Positions 1 through 8,528 of a DNA stretch of 64,000 nucleotides are shown piece by piece. Source of the DNA: a cyanobacterium PCC 7702 (GTDB taxonomy: Bacteria > Cyanobacteriota > Cyanobacteriia > Cyanobacteriales > Nostocaceae); the NCBI GenBank assembly GCA_000332255.1, contig KB235926.1, forward strand, positions 3,935,018 through 3,999,017, read 5' to 3'. How positions within the stretch are numbered: position 1 is the stretch's first letter; each line of letters begins with the position of its first letter. Position numbers and translations under genes: made by a program. The notes under the pieces are model-generated. The model did not search any database. It worked only from the letters and a program-made list of their open reading frames with translations, and was not told where the DNA came from.

Positions 1-1314
1 TTGTTCGTCTATCGATTGTTCTTGTTTGATGCGAGCAAGAACTTTCTCCAAAACCGTACTGCTTACCTTAGAACCGCATCCCGCGCAGCGCACCGTCAAA
101 TTAGAAGTGGGAGACTGGGAATCGATGTTTTCCTGTCCTTTGTCCATGTCTGGAAAATGACGGAAGCGTTCTATAAAACGGCGATCGATCCAGTCTTTCC
201 ATTGCCACAAAAGTTTGTGGGGTGGTAGGGTAAGAAAACCCCGTGTGGCGATCGCTCGTCCATCTCCTGTACCGATTAAACTTAAATATTGTTTCTGGGG
301 TTTATAAGTTTTAAGAGGCTTTCCTAATAAAGCTCTTCGCAAGTTCTCAAACAAAGGTTTACCTTGACGAACAGCAAACACTCCTGCTTTCGGACGAGGA
401 TGATTGACTATTGTAGCTATATCCCCACTGGCAAACACGCAGGAATGAGAAAGCGATTGCAGCGTATCCTGAACTAAAATAAAACCTTTTTCGTCAGTTG
501 TCAATCCTGCTTCCTTTAACCAAAAAGGCGCAGCTGCACCCGTTACCCAGAAAATATAGTCGCAAGTAACTGTCAAACCCGATTCGCATATAACTTTCTG
601 CGGTTCTACCTTGCATACGGTTTCTCCCAGATGCAATTGTATCTGGCGCTCGGTCAAAAGTTGATGAACTAAACGCCCCACCGACCAGTGATAATTGGGC
701 ATTAACTGGCTGTGTCGTTGAAATAAATGAATCGCCAAAAAAGTTTTGGATAGTCCTTCCTTGCTTGTTTTTCGCTGTAAATGAGCTTGCATCGATAGCG
801 CCAGTTCTACACCGCCAGCACCCCCACCCACAATGGCAATAGTTAAGGATTTTGGCGGAGTTTGTGTGACATTGTTTACCAACTGATTCCAGCTTGAGAG
901 GAATTTCCCCACTGGTTTGACTGGAATTGCCAATTCTGCTGCACCTGGTACGGATGCAAAAGCTGGAGTGCTACCAATGTCTATCGACAGCAGATCGAAA
1001 GTTACCGCTGGACGATGAGCACAAATTACTTTGTGATTTTCTAGATCTAAACCTACTACTCGATCCAAGTACAATTGCGCTTGAGCAAAGCTTGTTAAAG
1101 GTCGCAAGTCTATGTGACATTCTTCATAGCTGTAAAATCCAGCAATATGCCCTGGCAACATGCCAGAATAGGGTGTTTCAAAGTTTTCTGTAATTAACGT
1201 TAACCGCACTCCTGGTAGAGGCTTCATACCGAACATTTGCAGTACTATTGCATGGGTATGACCCCCACCGACCAAGACTAAATCCTTTCTAATAGGTTGT
1301 AAATTTTGCTGCAT
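1..1314 (-). CDS. selD: FAD-dependent NADH dehydrogenase-like / selenide-water dikinase (SelD) fusion, 3'-truncated by window
   Basis: The 438 visible codons run from an ATG at 1312-1314 to the window edge. The N-terminal part is a two-dinucleotide-fold pyridine nucleotide oxidoreductase: a FAD loop (VLVGGGHTHA, about residues 13-22) and a second nucleotide loop (AIVGGGAGGVELAL, about residue 160). Around residues 410-420 a selenophosphate synthetase begins with CAGCGSKV, which aligns with the E. coli SelD start AGCGCK: the catalytic Cys17 and Lys20 equivalents are present, but Cys19 is Ser. This oxidoreductase-SelD fusion is known from cyanobacteria. SelD makes selenophosphate from selenide and ATP; the flavoprotein part may supply reduced selenium (inference). 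The rest of SelD lies outside the window. Confidence 0.88.
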   Translation of the reverse strand, partial: MQQNLQPIRKDLVLVGGGHTHAIVLQMFGMKPLPGVRLTLITENFETPYSGMLPGHIAGFYSYEECHIDLRPLTSFAQAQLYLDRVVGLDLENHKVICAHRPAVTFDLLSIDIGSTPAFASVPGAAELAIPVKPVGKFLSSWNQLVNNVTQTPPKSLTIAIVGGGAGGVELALSMQAHLQRKTSKEGLSKTFLAIHLFQRHSQLMPNYHWSVGRLVHQLLTERQIQLHLGETVCKVEPQKVICESGLTVTCDYIFWVTGAAAPFWLKEAGLTTDEKGFILVQDTLQSLSHSCVFASGDIATIVNHPRPKAGVFAVRQGKPLFENLRRALLGKPLKTYKPQKQYLSLIGTGDGRAIATRGFLTLPPHKLLWQWKDWIDRRFIERFRHFPDMDKGQENIDSQSPTSNLTVRCAGCGSKVSSTVLEKVLARIKQEQSIDEQ

Positions 1315-1547
1315 TTTTCATACTTAGACAGGTACTTCTACCCAAGTTACTAGTAACTGCTGAGTTATCTGCAAGCCTTTGCCTAAAAGCTGGAAACACA
1401 AAATACTTTATCTACTTGTAGTTGTGTTACTGAAAAATTTCTCCAAGCTGTCACTAAAAATTTTTACTTAGTTAATAATTCAAGTTAATTCTAACATTTT
1501 ACTTGGAATTTGACTGTATATTCATACTATAAACAATTTAGTTAATA

Positions 1548-2234
1548 ATGAAAATTTTATCTGGGGATAAGGTTTTGTTAGGAAAATACTTGTTGGGGAA
1601 ATTTATTGATAGAATTGGAAATATACATTTCCTCAAGGTTTTTGAAAAAGACTTGATTGTTGCTACAAAAAAATTAGAGCATCCAGATATACAAACTCGT
1701 TTAACTGCCATTTCTACTTTAGAACAAATTGCTCACAATTATCCCCTTTCCCACTGGGAAGTGATAGAAATACTTGCTGGTTTTGTGCGAACTGCTAAAA
1801 TTGAGAGCCACGCATCATCAAAGATTGGCAGAGATATCCAAGCTGCTTTAAGTGTAATTTGTGGAAGAGACACCAATAAAGACCCAAAAAACGAGCAACT
1901 AGATTTGAGTTACGCAAACATGCAAGGTGCAAATCTCCAGCACGCTCATCTCCAGGGAGCAAACCTTACTGGTGCTAACCTATCAAAAGCAAATCTTGCA
2001 GACGCCGATCTGCAGCAAACAATTCTTTGTGCAGCTAATCTTTCGGAAGCTAACTTGGCTGGCGCCAATCTCTCTCAAGCTATTTTAGGTGCAGCTAAAT
2101 TGCATGCAGTAAATCTTACTGGTGCTAACCTTTCCCAAGCCAACTTGTTCCTTGCAAATCTTGTGGGTGCAAATCTTGTGGGTGCAAATCTTTGCGGTTG
2201 TAACCTCAGAGATGTAAATTTATATCCAAAGTAA
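1548..2234 (+). CDS. Pentapeptide-repeat protein
   Basis: The 228-residue protein has a non-repetitive N-terminal half (about 1-118), helical in character (TRLTAISTLEQIAHNYPLSHWEVIEILAGFV). From about residue 119 to 225 it is an unbroken run of A(N/D)LxG/x pentapeptides, such as ANLQGANLTGANL, which fold as a right-handed quadrilateral beta-helix. The N-terminal part resembles the segment found before pentapeptide domains in many cyanobacterial proteins. No catalytic motif, signal peptide or membrane segment is seen. It stands alone between the SelD fusion (opposite strand) and psaK. Cellular role unknown; such proteins usually act as binding scaffolds. Confidence 0.85.
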   Translation: MKILSGDKVLLGKYLLGKFIDRIGNIHFLKVFEKDLIVATKKLEHPDIQTRLTAISTLEQIAHNYPLSHWEVIEILAGFVRTAKIESHASSKIGRDIQAALSVICGRDTNKDPKNEQLDLSYANMQGANLQHAHLQGANLTGANLSKANLADADLQQTILCAANLSEANLAGANLSQAILGAAKLHAVNLTGANLSQANLFLANLVGANLVGANLCGCNLRDVNLYPK

Positions 2235-2395
2235 ATTAGTTTTTGAACGAATTTGCCCAGTGCCAGGGTAGTATTAAGTAATAAAAATAAATATTAAATA
2301 TTTATGCAAAATTCATATTAAGATTGAATTTCTTGGTATGTAAATTCACATAAATATTTTTGGAAGCATTCATCTATATTGAAGGAGAAAATCAG

Positions 2396-2656
2396 TTGTT
2401 AACATCAACTTTACTTGCCGCCGCAACCACACCTTTGCAATGGAGTCCAACCGTTGGCATTATCATGATTCTCTGCAATATTGTTGCGATCGCTTTTGGT
2501 AAGTCTACCATTCAATATCCCAATGCCGGTCCTGCTTTACCTTCATCTCAGTTTTTTGGCGGTTTTGGTTTACCAGCGTTGCTAGCTACCACAGCCTTTG
2601 GTCACATTCTAGGGACAGGGGTCATTCTCGGTCTGCACAACCTAGGAAGATTCTAA
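2396..2656 (+). CDS. psaK: Photosystem I reaction centre subunit PsaK
   Basis: An 86-residue two-helix thylakoid membrane protein. The mature region (PLQWSPTVGIIMILCNIVAIAFGK, then FGGFGLPALLATTAFGHILGTGVILGLHNLGRF) is clearly PsaK, the peripheral PSI subunit near PsaA that helps bind antenna chlorophyll. I chose the TTG at 2396 as start because a strong ribosome site, GAAGGAG at 2381-2387, lies 8 nt upstream and the resulting fMLTSTLLAAATTP matches cyanobacterial PsaK N-termini; the TTG at 2360 would place the ribosome site inside the gene. A hairpin terminator follows. PsaK1 and PsaK2 types cannot be separated by eye. Confidence 0.93.
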   Translation: MLTSTLLAAATTPLQWSPTVGIIMILCNIVAIAFGKSTIQYPNAGPALPSSQFFGGFGLPALLATTAFGHILGTGVILGLHNLGRF

Positions 2657-2706
2657 ATTTCCACAGGGTCCAAGTTTGATGTTCTTTTACTTTTGTCTCC
2701 AGTCAG

Positions 2707-2739
2707 AAGCCAGAGAGTGTTTATTTCTCTGGCTTTTTT
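2707..2739 (+). terminator. Rho-independent terminator of psaK
   Basis: AAGCCAGAGA (2707-2716) pairs perfectly with TCTCTGGCTT (2726-2735) across a 9-nt loop and runs into a T-tract, 50 nt after the psaK stop. Confidence 0.88.
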
Positions 2740-2809
2740 ATTGGAAAATTCAGTGACTTTAGCTGCCTTGGAGCTTTTCTTATGGTAAAAAATCCCAGGT
2801 GCAGGTTTG

Positions 2810-3166
2810 CTATACTGGCAGGGGAGCTAAGCCACGCATTTGGCGTATGGCATTAACGCAAACAGCACAGTCGCAGCCAAAAATGGCGATTGCCGCATCG
2901 CTTTCCTCCTCGGTGAAGTCAAGTTCTTGGCCTTGAGCAGCTTCAAAGTTCTGTTGTGGCTTTAACTGGGGTTTTCGCGCGCTGGCGTAGGAGTTATTTG
3001 TTTGCAGACACGGACGGAGCGAGGCGAAGCGAGACTCTCGCACGCAAGAAAGGTGGGTTTGGGGTGATTGATTGGCACCTGCTGGATGAGCAATCAAAAG
3101 CACAAGCCACACGGACGCAAACAGTAGGGGGCTAGAAAGTAAAGTCAGGACAAATTTCTTGTTCAT
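2810..3166 (-). CDS. Small secreted hypothetical protein with Cys-rich C-terminus
   Basis: A 118-residue protein with a signal peptide (MNKKFVLTLLSSPLLFASVWLVLLIAHPAGA, residues 1-31). The C-terminal end has a compact cysteine motif, GCDCAVCVNAIRQMRG (about 98-113), after an acidic stretch (DFTEEESDAAIAI). I do not recognise the family. The middle segment (CVRESRFASLRPCLQTNN, about residues 41-58) is encoded by a GC-rich element at about 2976-3045 that looks like a dispersed cyanobacterial repeat read through in frame, so this part may be a late insertion. The gene is convergent with psaK and divergent from dapB. Confidence 0.6.
   Translation of the reverse strand: MNKKFVLTLLSSPLLFASVWLVLLIAHPAGANQSPQTHLSCVRESRFASLRPCLQTNNSYASARKPQLKPQQNFEAAQGQELDFTEEESDAAIAIFGCDCAVCVNAIRQMRGLAPLPV
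2976..3045. repeat. GC-rich dispersed repeat inside a coding region
   Basis: The stretch is rich in GCG/CGC units (for example gcgcgctggcgtagg and gcgaggcgaagcgagac) and contrasts with its AT-richer surroundings. It resembles the GC-rich elements at about 43086-43145 and 45541-45570 and lies inside the small secreted protein gene. Confidence 0.45.
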
Positions 3167-3527
3167 CTACTCCACGACGTTTTTGGTGAAACTAAGATAG
3201 GGCAACCGTATTTTCACATTAATTAATGGATTTTTAGTAAATTGTATACAAAGTCATCCCCATTGATAACCTAAGGATTGCGGAAAACTTTCTTGCACCC
3301 TTTGAGTAAGGTCTACGGGGAATTTCGATCGAGTTTAGAGTTTTGGCTGCAATAACTTGAGGTGAGACACGAGTAACTATACAATAGCCGAGTTTTATCT
3401 TCAGGAAAAGTCACAAGCAACCGGACAATGAGAAAATGTTTCAGCCATTACCAAAGGAGTAATTTTTTTCAGCTTGCCAAATTCTCCTACAATGCGCTTG
3501 TTAGGTATTTAAAATCTTTTTGGATTT
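3167..3527. other. Intergenic region upstream of dapB
   Basis: A 361-nt divergent intergenic region between the small secreted protein gene and dapB. It should hold promoters for both, but I see no clear operator, hairpin or RNA gene. Confidence 0.5.
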
Positions 3528-4364
3528 ATGGCAAATCAAACTCCTATTCCCGTAATTGTCAATGGTGCTGCTGGTAAGATGGGTCGTGAAACGATCAAAG
3601 CTGTAGTGCAAGCAGCCGATATGACTCTGATGGGTGCTGTGGACACCAACCCAGAATACCAAGGTAAAGATGCAGGAGAGGTAGCTGGTTTAAATGAACC
3701 AACAGAAGTACCAATTACCGATCAATTAGAGCCAATCTTGGCGTATGTAGCTGGTGAAAGACACCTGCAACCGGGGGTAATGGTGGATTTTACCCATCCT
3801 GATGCTGTATACGATAATGTTCGCAGCGCGATCGCCTACGGTATTCGTCCCGTGGTTGGTACAACAGGATTGAGCTCAAAGCAAATTGAACAGCTAGCGG
3901 ATTTTGCAGAGAAAGCCAGTACTGGTTGCTTGATTATTCCTAACTTCTCAATTGGAATGGTACTGCTGCAACAAGCAGCCATAGCAGCGTCCCAATACTT
4001 TGACCATGTAGAAATTATAGAATTGCATCACAACCAAAAAGCCGACGCTCCCAGCGGTACTGCCATTCAAACAGCTCAAATGCTAGCAGAAATGGGTAAA
4101 ACATTTAATCAGCCTGCTGTCAAGGAAACAGAAAAATTGCCCGGAGCCAGAGGTAGTCTTGCTGGTGAAGGAATTAGAATTCACAGCGTACGTTTACCGG
4201 GACTAATCGCCCATCAAGAAGTGATTTTTGGGGCTCCCGGTCAAATATATACTTTACGGCACGATACCAGCGATCGCACTGCCTACATGCCAGGAGTACT
4301 GCTGGCAATTCGTAAAGTTTTGCAGTTAAAGTCTTTAGTATATGGATTAGAGAAAATTCTGTAA
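3528..4364 (+). CDS. dapB: 4-hydroxy-tetrahydrodipicolinate reductase
   Basis: DapB reduces 4-hydroxy-tetrahydrodipicolinate with NAD(P)H in the diaminopimelate/lysine pathway and so supplies peptidoglycan precursor. The 278-residue protein begins with the Rossmann loop [12 protein letters not shown] (about 11-22), has the central VDFTHPDAV and VVGTTG segments, and carries the family signature [15 protein letters not shown] (about 165-179), which includes the catalytic His and Lys. Length is normal. No clear ribosome site precedes the ATG, but a start at [13 protein letters not shown] suits the family. Confidence 0.96.
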   Translation: MANQTPIPVIVNGAAGKMGRETIKAVVQAADMTLMGAVDTNPEYQGKDAGEVAGLNEPTEVPITDQLEPILAYVAGERHLQPGVMVDFTHPDAVYDNVRSAIAYGIRPVVGTTGLSSKQIEQLADFAEKASTGCLIIPNFSIGMVLLQQAAIAASQYFDHVEIIELHHNQKADAPSGTAIQTAQMLAEMGKTFNQPAVKETEKLPGARGSLAGEGIRIHSVRLPGLIAHQEVIFGAPGQIYTLRHDTSDRTAYMPGVLLAIRKVLQLKSLVYGLEKIL

Positions 4365-4406
4365 AAACTTCTGTTTTCGCTTATTTATTTGTGCCATTCC
4401 AAAACC

Positions 4407-5132
4407 ATGCTTGTCCCACTGACTCGCGAAACATTCCACCAACTTATCCCTCTGATTGCTACTGGTCCCCAGTATAAGTATTACTGGGGAAAATTTCCTG
4501 ATTTTTTGCAGCGGTTGTTAATTTCTGTGGTTGCAGCAGCTGTTGTTTTGATCGTCAAAGTCATTTTCCGGCTTGATTTTGGTCCTGTAGTATTTTTACT
4601 GGGATTGATAGGGGCTTTGTACTGGCTTTGGGGACCGGTATACTGGGCTAGTTTGCGCAATGCTCAATGTCGCCGTTACAAATACAGTGGCTTTTTTCGC
4701 GGACGGGTTTTGGATTGGTGGATTACCGACGAGTTGGTTGGCAAACAAGAAACCGTTGATAGCAAAGGCGATTTAGTAATTGTAGAAAATCGAGAAAAAC
4801 GGATTAACTTAGAAGTGGGTGATGAAACGGGATTTACAGCCCATATTAAAGCTCCGTTGCAACTTGAGCACAAAGTCATCACTCGCGGTCAAGTAGCAGA
4901 AATGGTGGTGATGTCAAATCGTCCAGATTTGAGTAGAATCGAACAAATCAGCGACATTTACTTACCCAGGCGGGAAGTTTGGGTTAGCGATTATCCTTAT
5001 CTGCGCCGAGATCTTTTCCCTGAGGTTAGTCGTCGTCTGCGCGATCGCCCACCAGAAAGACGCGGTCCCCGTCGCCGCTCGGCTCCAGAAACACCAAGCA
5101 TGCAAGATTACAGAAGATATCAGCAATGGTGA
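4407..5132 (+). CDS. Conserved cyanobacterial membrane-associated protein
   Basis: From ATG 4407 the protein has 241 residues: a soluble N-terminus (MLVPLTRETFHQLIPLIATG), two adjacent hydrophobic segments (about residues 35-80), a mixed soluble domain, and a basic, proline-rich tail (RRLRDRPPERRGPRRR). Such proteins occur widely in cyanobacteria, often under the doubtful label 'phosphate ABC transporter permease'; I see no ABC-permease loop here. A TTG at 4389 would add six residues but fits less well. It follows dapB by about 40 nt on the same strand and may be co-transcribed. Function unknown. Confidence 0.75.
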   Translation: MLVPLTRETFHQLIPLIATGPQYKYYWGKFPDFLQRLLISVVAAAVVLIVKVIFRLDFGPVVFLLGLIGALYWLWGPVYWASLRNAQCRRYKYSGFFRGRVLDWWITDELVGKQETVDSKGDLVIVENREKRINLEVGDETGFTAHIKAPLQLEHKVITRGQVAEMVVMSNRPDLSRIEQISDIYLPRREVWVSDYPYLRRDLFPEVSRRLRDRPPERRGPRRRSAPETPSMQDYRRYQQW

Positions 5133-5147
5133 TTTTCCGTTGCTTTG

Positions 5148-5783
5148 TTAGTTCGCTTTACTGTTTGCCTTTCCGTAGGCTTGCCAAGCTAAATCTACTA
5201 TTCCATTCACAATTGCCACAGCTACCACTGCATTTCCTTTGCGGCTATCAATTGTAATGTTGGGTACTAAAGAGTCCCGCAACCGCTGTTTAGCAGAATC
5301 CATGTTAATAAAGCCTGCTGGCGTTGCTATGACTAAAGCAGGTCTTATTTCTTCTGCTTCTATTAAATCAACTAACGCTGTCAGGGCAGTTTGTGCTTGT
5401 CCCACCACAAATATGCCTTCCGGGTAACGTTTGGCTAAAGTTTCCATTCCCCAAGCGACCCGGGTTTTTTCTTTCTGGGGGCGAGTGGGAGTATCCGTGC
5501 TACAGTATATTCCATTGGCGAAAGTGTTTTGAATGTCGTAGGTAATTCCCGCTTGTACCATTAGTGAGTCGACTACGATAGTAGTACGGGCAGCCAGTGC
5601 CGCTGCTGCCGCTTGCAAGGCGCTTTCCGAAAAGCGAATCAGGGTTTTATACTCAAAATCTGCTGTAGCATAAATAACTCGCCGCACGATTTCGTACTCC
5701 GCAGGAGAAAAGACGTGCTCGCCAATTTCATTATCGATTATTGCCAAACTTTGAGCATCAGTTACGTGCCATTCCATCATCAT
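5148..5783 (-). CDS. cobH: Precorrin-8X methylmutase
   Basis: CobH/CbiC moves the C-11 methyl group to C-12, giving hydrogenobyrinate (or the cobalt form) in cobalamin synthesis. The 211-residue protein has family landmarks ADFEYKTLIRF (about 41-51), VDSLMVQAGI, the WGMETLAKRYPEGIFVVGQAQTALTAL block and ATPAGFINMDSAK. The protein reads RRVIYATADFEY near residue 38, where some CobH enzymes have the catalytic His; I recall Tyr being usual in cyanobacteria but cannot check. The start has three successive Met residues, any of which could be used. No other cobalamin gene is adjacent. Confidence 0.9.
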   Translation of the reverse strand: MMMEWHVTDAQSLAIIDNEIGEHVFSPAEYEIVRRVIYATADFEYKTLIRFSESALQAAAAALAARTTIVVDSLMVQAGITYDIQNTFANGIYCSTDTPTRPQKEKTRVAWGMETLAKRYPEGIFVVGQAQTALTALVDLIEAEEIRPALVIATPAGFINMDSAKQRLRDSLVPNITIDSRKGNAVVAVAIVNGIVDLAWQAYGKANSKAN

Positions 5784-5880
5784 TAAGCTTTGTGCTTCTC
5801 AGTCAAATTGGATACTGGAAGTGGACAGGCGAGGAAAATTAAAGTTGCCTCCGCTTGTCCCCAGCTCCAGTTCTCCTATA

Positions 5881-6714
5881 TTACGTTTTCGAAACAGAAG
5901 AGCGGCTGAAAACAGGAGATAAATATGCAACTAAAGCACCAATTAGGAAACCGGAGATATTGCGAATTAAAGGTAGCCAATCGGAAGTGCGGGATATTAC
6001 CGGTCCAATACCAAAAGCAATAAATAAGATTCCCCACAAAGGAGAGAAAATTAAAGCCCATTGCCAGGCTATCACCTGTCCTTCGCGCCGGGGTTGGGCT
6101 GCAAATCCGCAAACGACCCCACCGATTACTGAAGTCACGAGGGTGAGAATCCACTGTTCTTTTGGAAGTCCCGGAACTACGCGGCAACCTCCCTGACGCA
6201 AACAAGTTTCGATCGATCGCAAAGACTGCAAAATCGCTTGATCTTCGCCTTGCTCGCGTACAAAATATAAATTACCAAAGCGGGTTTGCAATTCTACCCA
6301 GAAGGTACGCGGCAAAAATTTATAAACGGCGTCGCCAACGTTGAAGTTGAGAATGTTGCCACCACTAGCATCGGCAACTAGTAAAACGCTTTTTTCATCC
6401 AGCCCCCAAAAGTCTTTTACAGCTCGACCGGGAGTGCGATCGTACTGCGTTAAAACTCTTAGCTTCCAGCCAGTTTCAGCTTCAAATTTCTCTAACTCGC
6501 GGATTAAATTTTCTTCTTGGGCACTGCTGAGAGATTTTGCCAAGTCTACAACTGGAGTGGGAATATCAGGTAATAAACTCGGATCGTCGTAAGCATAGGC
6601 GCGGGGAGAATGGGCTACCCAGATGGACCCTGCCATAACTAACACCGCTAAGTATACCAGAATCCGTCGCCAAAAACAATGTCGCATGGGCTTATTTATA
6701 CAAATCTCCACCAT
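5881..6714 (-). CDS. TPM-domain protein, Psb32-like
   Basis: The 277-residue protein has an N-terminal signal/anchor (about 14-40), a lumenal or periplasmic TPM domain (about 50-170: VVDLAKSLSSAQEENLIRELEKFEAETGWKL, then SVLLVADASGGNILNFNVGDAVY), and two or three C-terminal membrane segments (about 185-265). This matches cyanobacterial Psb32 (Synechocystis Sll1390 type), implicated in photosystem II repair and protection. An ATG at 6687 is an equally possible start, since neither has a clear ribosome site. Psb32 is my best call; other TPM proteins share the fold. Confidence 0.75.
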   Translation of the reverse strand: MVEICINKPMRHCFWRRILVYLAVLVMAGSIWVAHSPRAYAYDDPSLLPDIPTPVVDLAKSLSSAQEENLIRELEKFEAETGWKLRVLTQYDRTPGRAVKDFWGLDEKSVLLVADASGGNILNFNVGDAVYKFLPRTFWVELQTRFGNLYFVREQGEDQAILQSLRSIETCLRQGGCRVVPGLPKEQWILTLVTSVIGGVVCGFAAQPRREGQVIAWQWALIFSPLWGILFIAFGIGPVISRTSDWLPLIRNISGFLIGALVAYLSPVFSRSSVSKT

Positions 6715-6880
6715 GAACGTGAACTATTTTTTTATGGTTAGGGAAAAAGTGATAAATCTTTACACTTTTTAACTTTAATCTAATTTATTTTACCTGAAAA
6801 AAGTGCTGCTTTTGCCCTCTAATCATGGTGGAATAGGGCAAACTCAGTACTTCTACAAAGGAGAAATTTCTAATTTCTAT

Positions 6881-7426
6881 TTATTCTTCTTGCCAGTCTT
6901 CCGGATCGTCATTCATGTCATTGCTGCTGTTGCTAGCAGTATCTTGATAAAGATCTTGACTTTGGTAAACTTTATACTGGCTGAAGAACTGTCGTTTTTG
7001 GGACGGCGACAGCATTCCTTTTTGGTTGACCGAGAGGCGATCGCCTGTTCTTCTTGCGGACTTAGGACGGGTAAAGGATTTCCATGCGGCTTTGACACCG
7101 ACAAACAAGCTACGCGTACCAATTTGAAGATTTTGAGCTTGTTGTTTGGCGCTATTGAGACTTTGATCCACCTGTTTGACCACTCCCGAAGCGCTTTTTA
7201 TACCTTCGCTGACATCATCTGTTAAATCGGTAATTTCCAAGCTGGTCATGCGGATTGCTTCTAAAGTAGGAGGTAGCTCCTTTGAAAGAGTATCAAAAAA
7301 CTTTTCTGCACTACGGGCGGCCCGCGCCAATTCCTGCAAAGCTGGTATTGCTGCCACCAACACAGCTGTCAAACTAGTGGCAACAAGGAGTATGGATAGT
7401 CCCAGCCAAAACAGGGGTTCACTCAC
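6881..7426 (-). CDS. DUF948-type membrane protein
   Basis: A 181-residue protein with one N-terminal membrane helix (LFWLGLSILLVATSLTAVLVAAIPAL, about 5-30), then an amphipathic coiled-coil-like region (about 31-100: AARSAEKFFDTLSKELPPTLEAIRMTSLEITDLTDDV) and a low-complexity polar tail. The arrangement matches DUF948 (YoxC-like) proteins. It lies 20 nt downstream of the YtxH-type gene on the same strand, and both encode single-helix plus coiled-coil proteins, so they are probably one operon. Envelope-associated role unknown. Confidence 0.75.
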   Translation of the reverse strand: MSEPLFWLGLSILLVATSLTAVLVAAIPALQELARAARSAEKFFDTLSKELPPTLEAIRMTSLEITDLTDDVSEGIKSASGVVKQVDQSLNSAKQQAQNLQIGTRSLFVGVKAAWKSFTRPKSARRTGDRLSVNQKGMLSPSQKRQFFSQYKVYQSQDLYQDTASNSSNDMNDDPEDWQEE

Positions 7427-7445
7427 AGTTAGCTAGATCGTTTTC

Positions 7446-7799
7446 TTAACTATCTACATGCTGGGTAAGGGGTTGGGAATTCGTCTCTGGTTCAGAATTT
7501 TTTCGCTTGATTGCTTGGCTTTCTCGCTGACTGGCATCAATACCAGCAGCTATTGCTTCCCGCAATCGTTCCAAGGTTTCATCCCAGTTGCGCAGTGCAT
7601 TTGCAGACAGACGATCGGCCTGAAGTTGAACGCTTGTTGATAGATCTTCTGCCAATTCTGGCAGGGCATTGGCAGATTTTTTTAGTAGTTGACGTGTTTC
7701 GCGCCCTGTACGTGGAGCCATGAGCAAGCCAGCTAAAGTACCGATGGTAGCTCCTAGCATCAAACCGCCAAAAAATACTACAGAACGGTTGTTAGACAT
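7446..7799 (-). CDS. YtxH-domain (general-stress-like) protein
   Basis: Starting at MSNNRSVVFFGGLMLGATIGTLAGLLMAPRTG, the protein has 117 residues: one glycine-rich membrane helix ending in the YtxH signature (LLMAPRTGRETR), then an amphipathic helical region (RQLLKKSANALPELAEDLSTSVQ). I chose the ATG at 7797-7799 because a GGAG ribosome site stands just upstream on the minus strand; upstream in-frame starts to 7862 lack one. It precedes the DUF948 gene by 20 nt. Related proteins in Gram-positives are stress-induced; the cyanobacterial role is unknown. Confidence 0.8.
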   Translation of the reverse strand: MSNNRSVVFFGGLMLGATIGTLAGLLMAPRTGRETRQLLKKSANALPELAEDLSTSVQLQADRLSANALRNWDETLERLREAIAAGIDASQRESQAIKRKNSEPETNSQPLTQHVDS

Positions 7800-8028
7800 T
7801 TTTATTATTCTCCTTACACCCATTTTATGCAGGTTTTCACGCCTTGCAAGCCCTACCACCACAATGTTATTTATAAGTGTTGCTTTCCTGATATTATTGT
7901 TGTGGGTTTAATATATTTAACATAAATTCACCTGTGTGAGGGGTAAGCGATCGCTGGAAACCTTGGCACAGAAAGCGGAATTTTCCCCAAATTTCTGGCT
8001 TTTTTCTATAAAAGGCACGAGGTTACTT

Positions 8029-8343
8029 TTAAATTTTTACCTTTAATCTCCGTAAATATCTCCGCCAAATTCGCCATCCTAAATTTAGGAGACCGATTGC
8101 CTTTTGTAATTGTTGCAATTGTAACTCTAGTATTTGATTTTTTTGCCGCCAGTTGTAAATTTCATGCTGGCCGAGAAAAATAGTTTCTGGTGCTTTATAC
8201 AACACAGCATGAGTACAAACTTCGGCAAGGATAAACCAATTGGTAATTTTAGTCCATAGCAATCGCCATTGCCACACCCGCCAGGCCAGGTAAAGTAGAA
8301 TTACTGAGATAAGCATATTAATTAGAACTACAATTTCCACCAT
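8029..8343 (-). CDS. Small membrane-anchored hypothetical protein
   Basis: The 104-residue product begins with a hydrophobic helix (VEIVVLINMLISVILLYLAWRVWQW, about 2-26) and continues with a basic, helix-prone segment with heptad-like leucines and glutamines (ILELQLQQLQKAIGLLNLGWRIWRRYLRRLKVKI). Small one-helix proteins of this kind are common and unnamed in cyanobacteria. It is alone between the YtxH/DUF948 pair and the nuclease gene, all on the minus strand. Confidence 0.6.
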   Translation of the reverse strand: MVEIVVLINMLISVILLYLAWRVWQWRLLWTKITNWFILAEVCTHAVLYKAPETIFLGQHEIYNWRQKNQILELQLQQLQKAIGLLNLGWRIWRRYLRRLKVKI

Positions 8344-8528
8344 TGCTTTTTGACTCTCTGTTGGCTCTGACTTGAGAATAAAGAAAGAGAATTTTGTTCA
8401 CCACCGGTACCTGCCTTCTGGAAAGTATCGATGAGATTAGCAACTAAAATCAAACTCGGGTTGTAGTTTGTAATGGGCTGGCTGTGGTGGCGACAATGCA
8501 AGCGCGAAAGTCACGAACATTTTAAATT

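Noticed and set aside
5784-5880. Cobalamin riboswitch near cobH
   Set aside because: No B12-box-like sequence upstream of the gene, and the divergent side offers no leader of sufficient length.
6803-7225. Open frame antisense to the DUF948-type gene
   Set aside because: The opposite strand encodes a protein with clear domain structure, while this frame has no recognisable motif or ribosome site.
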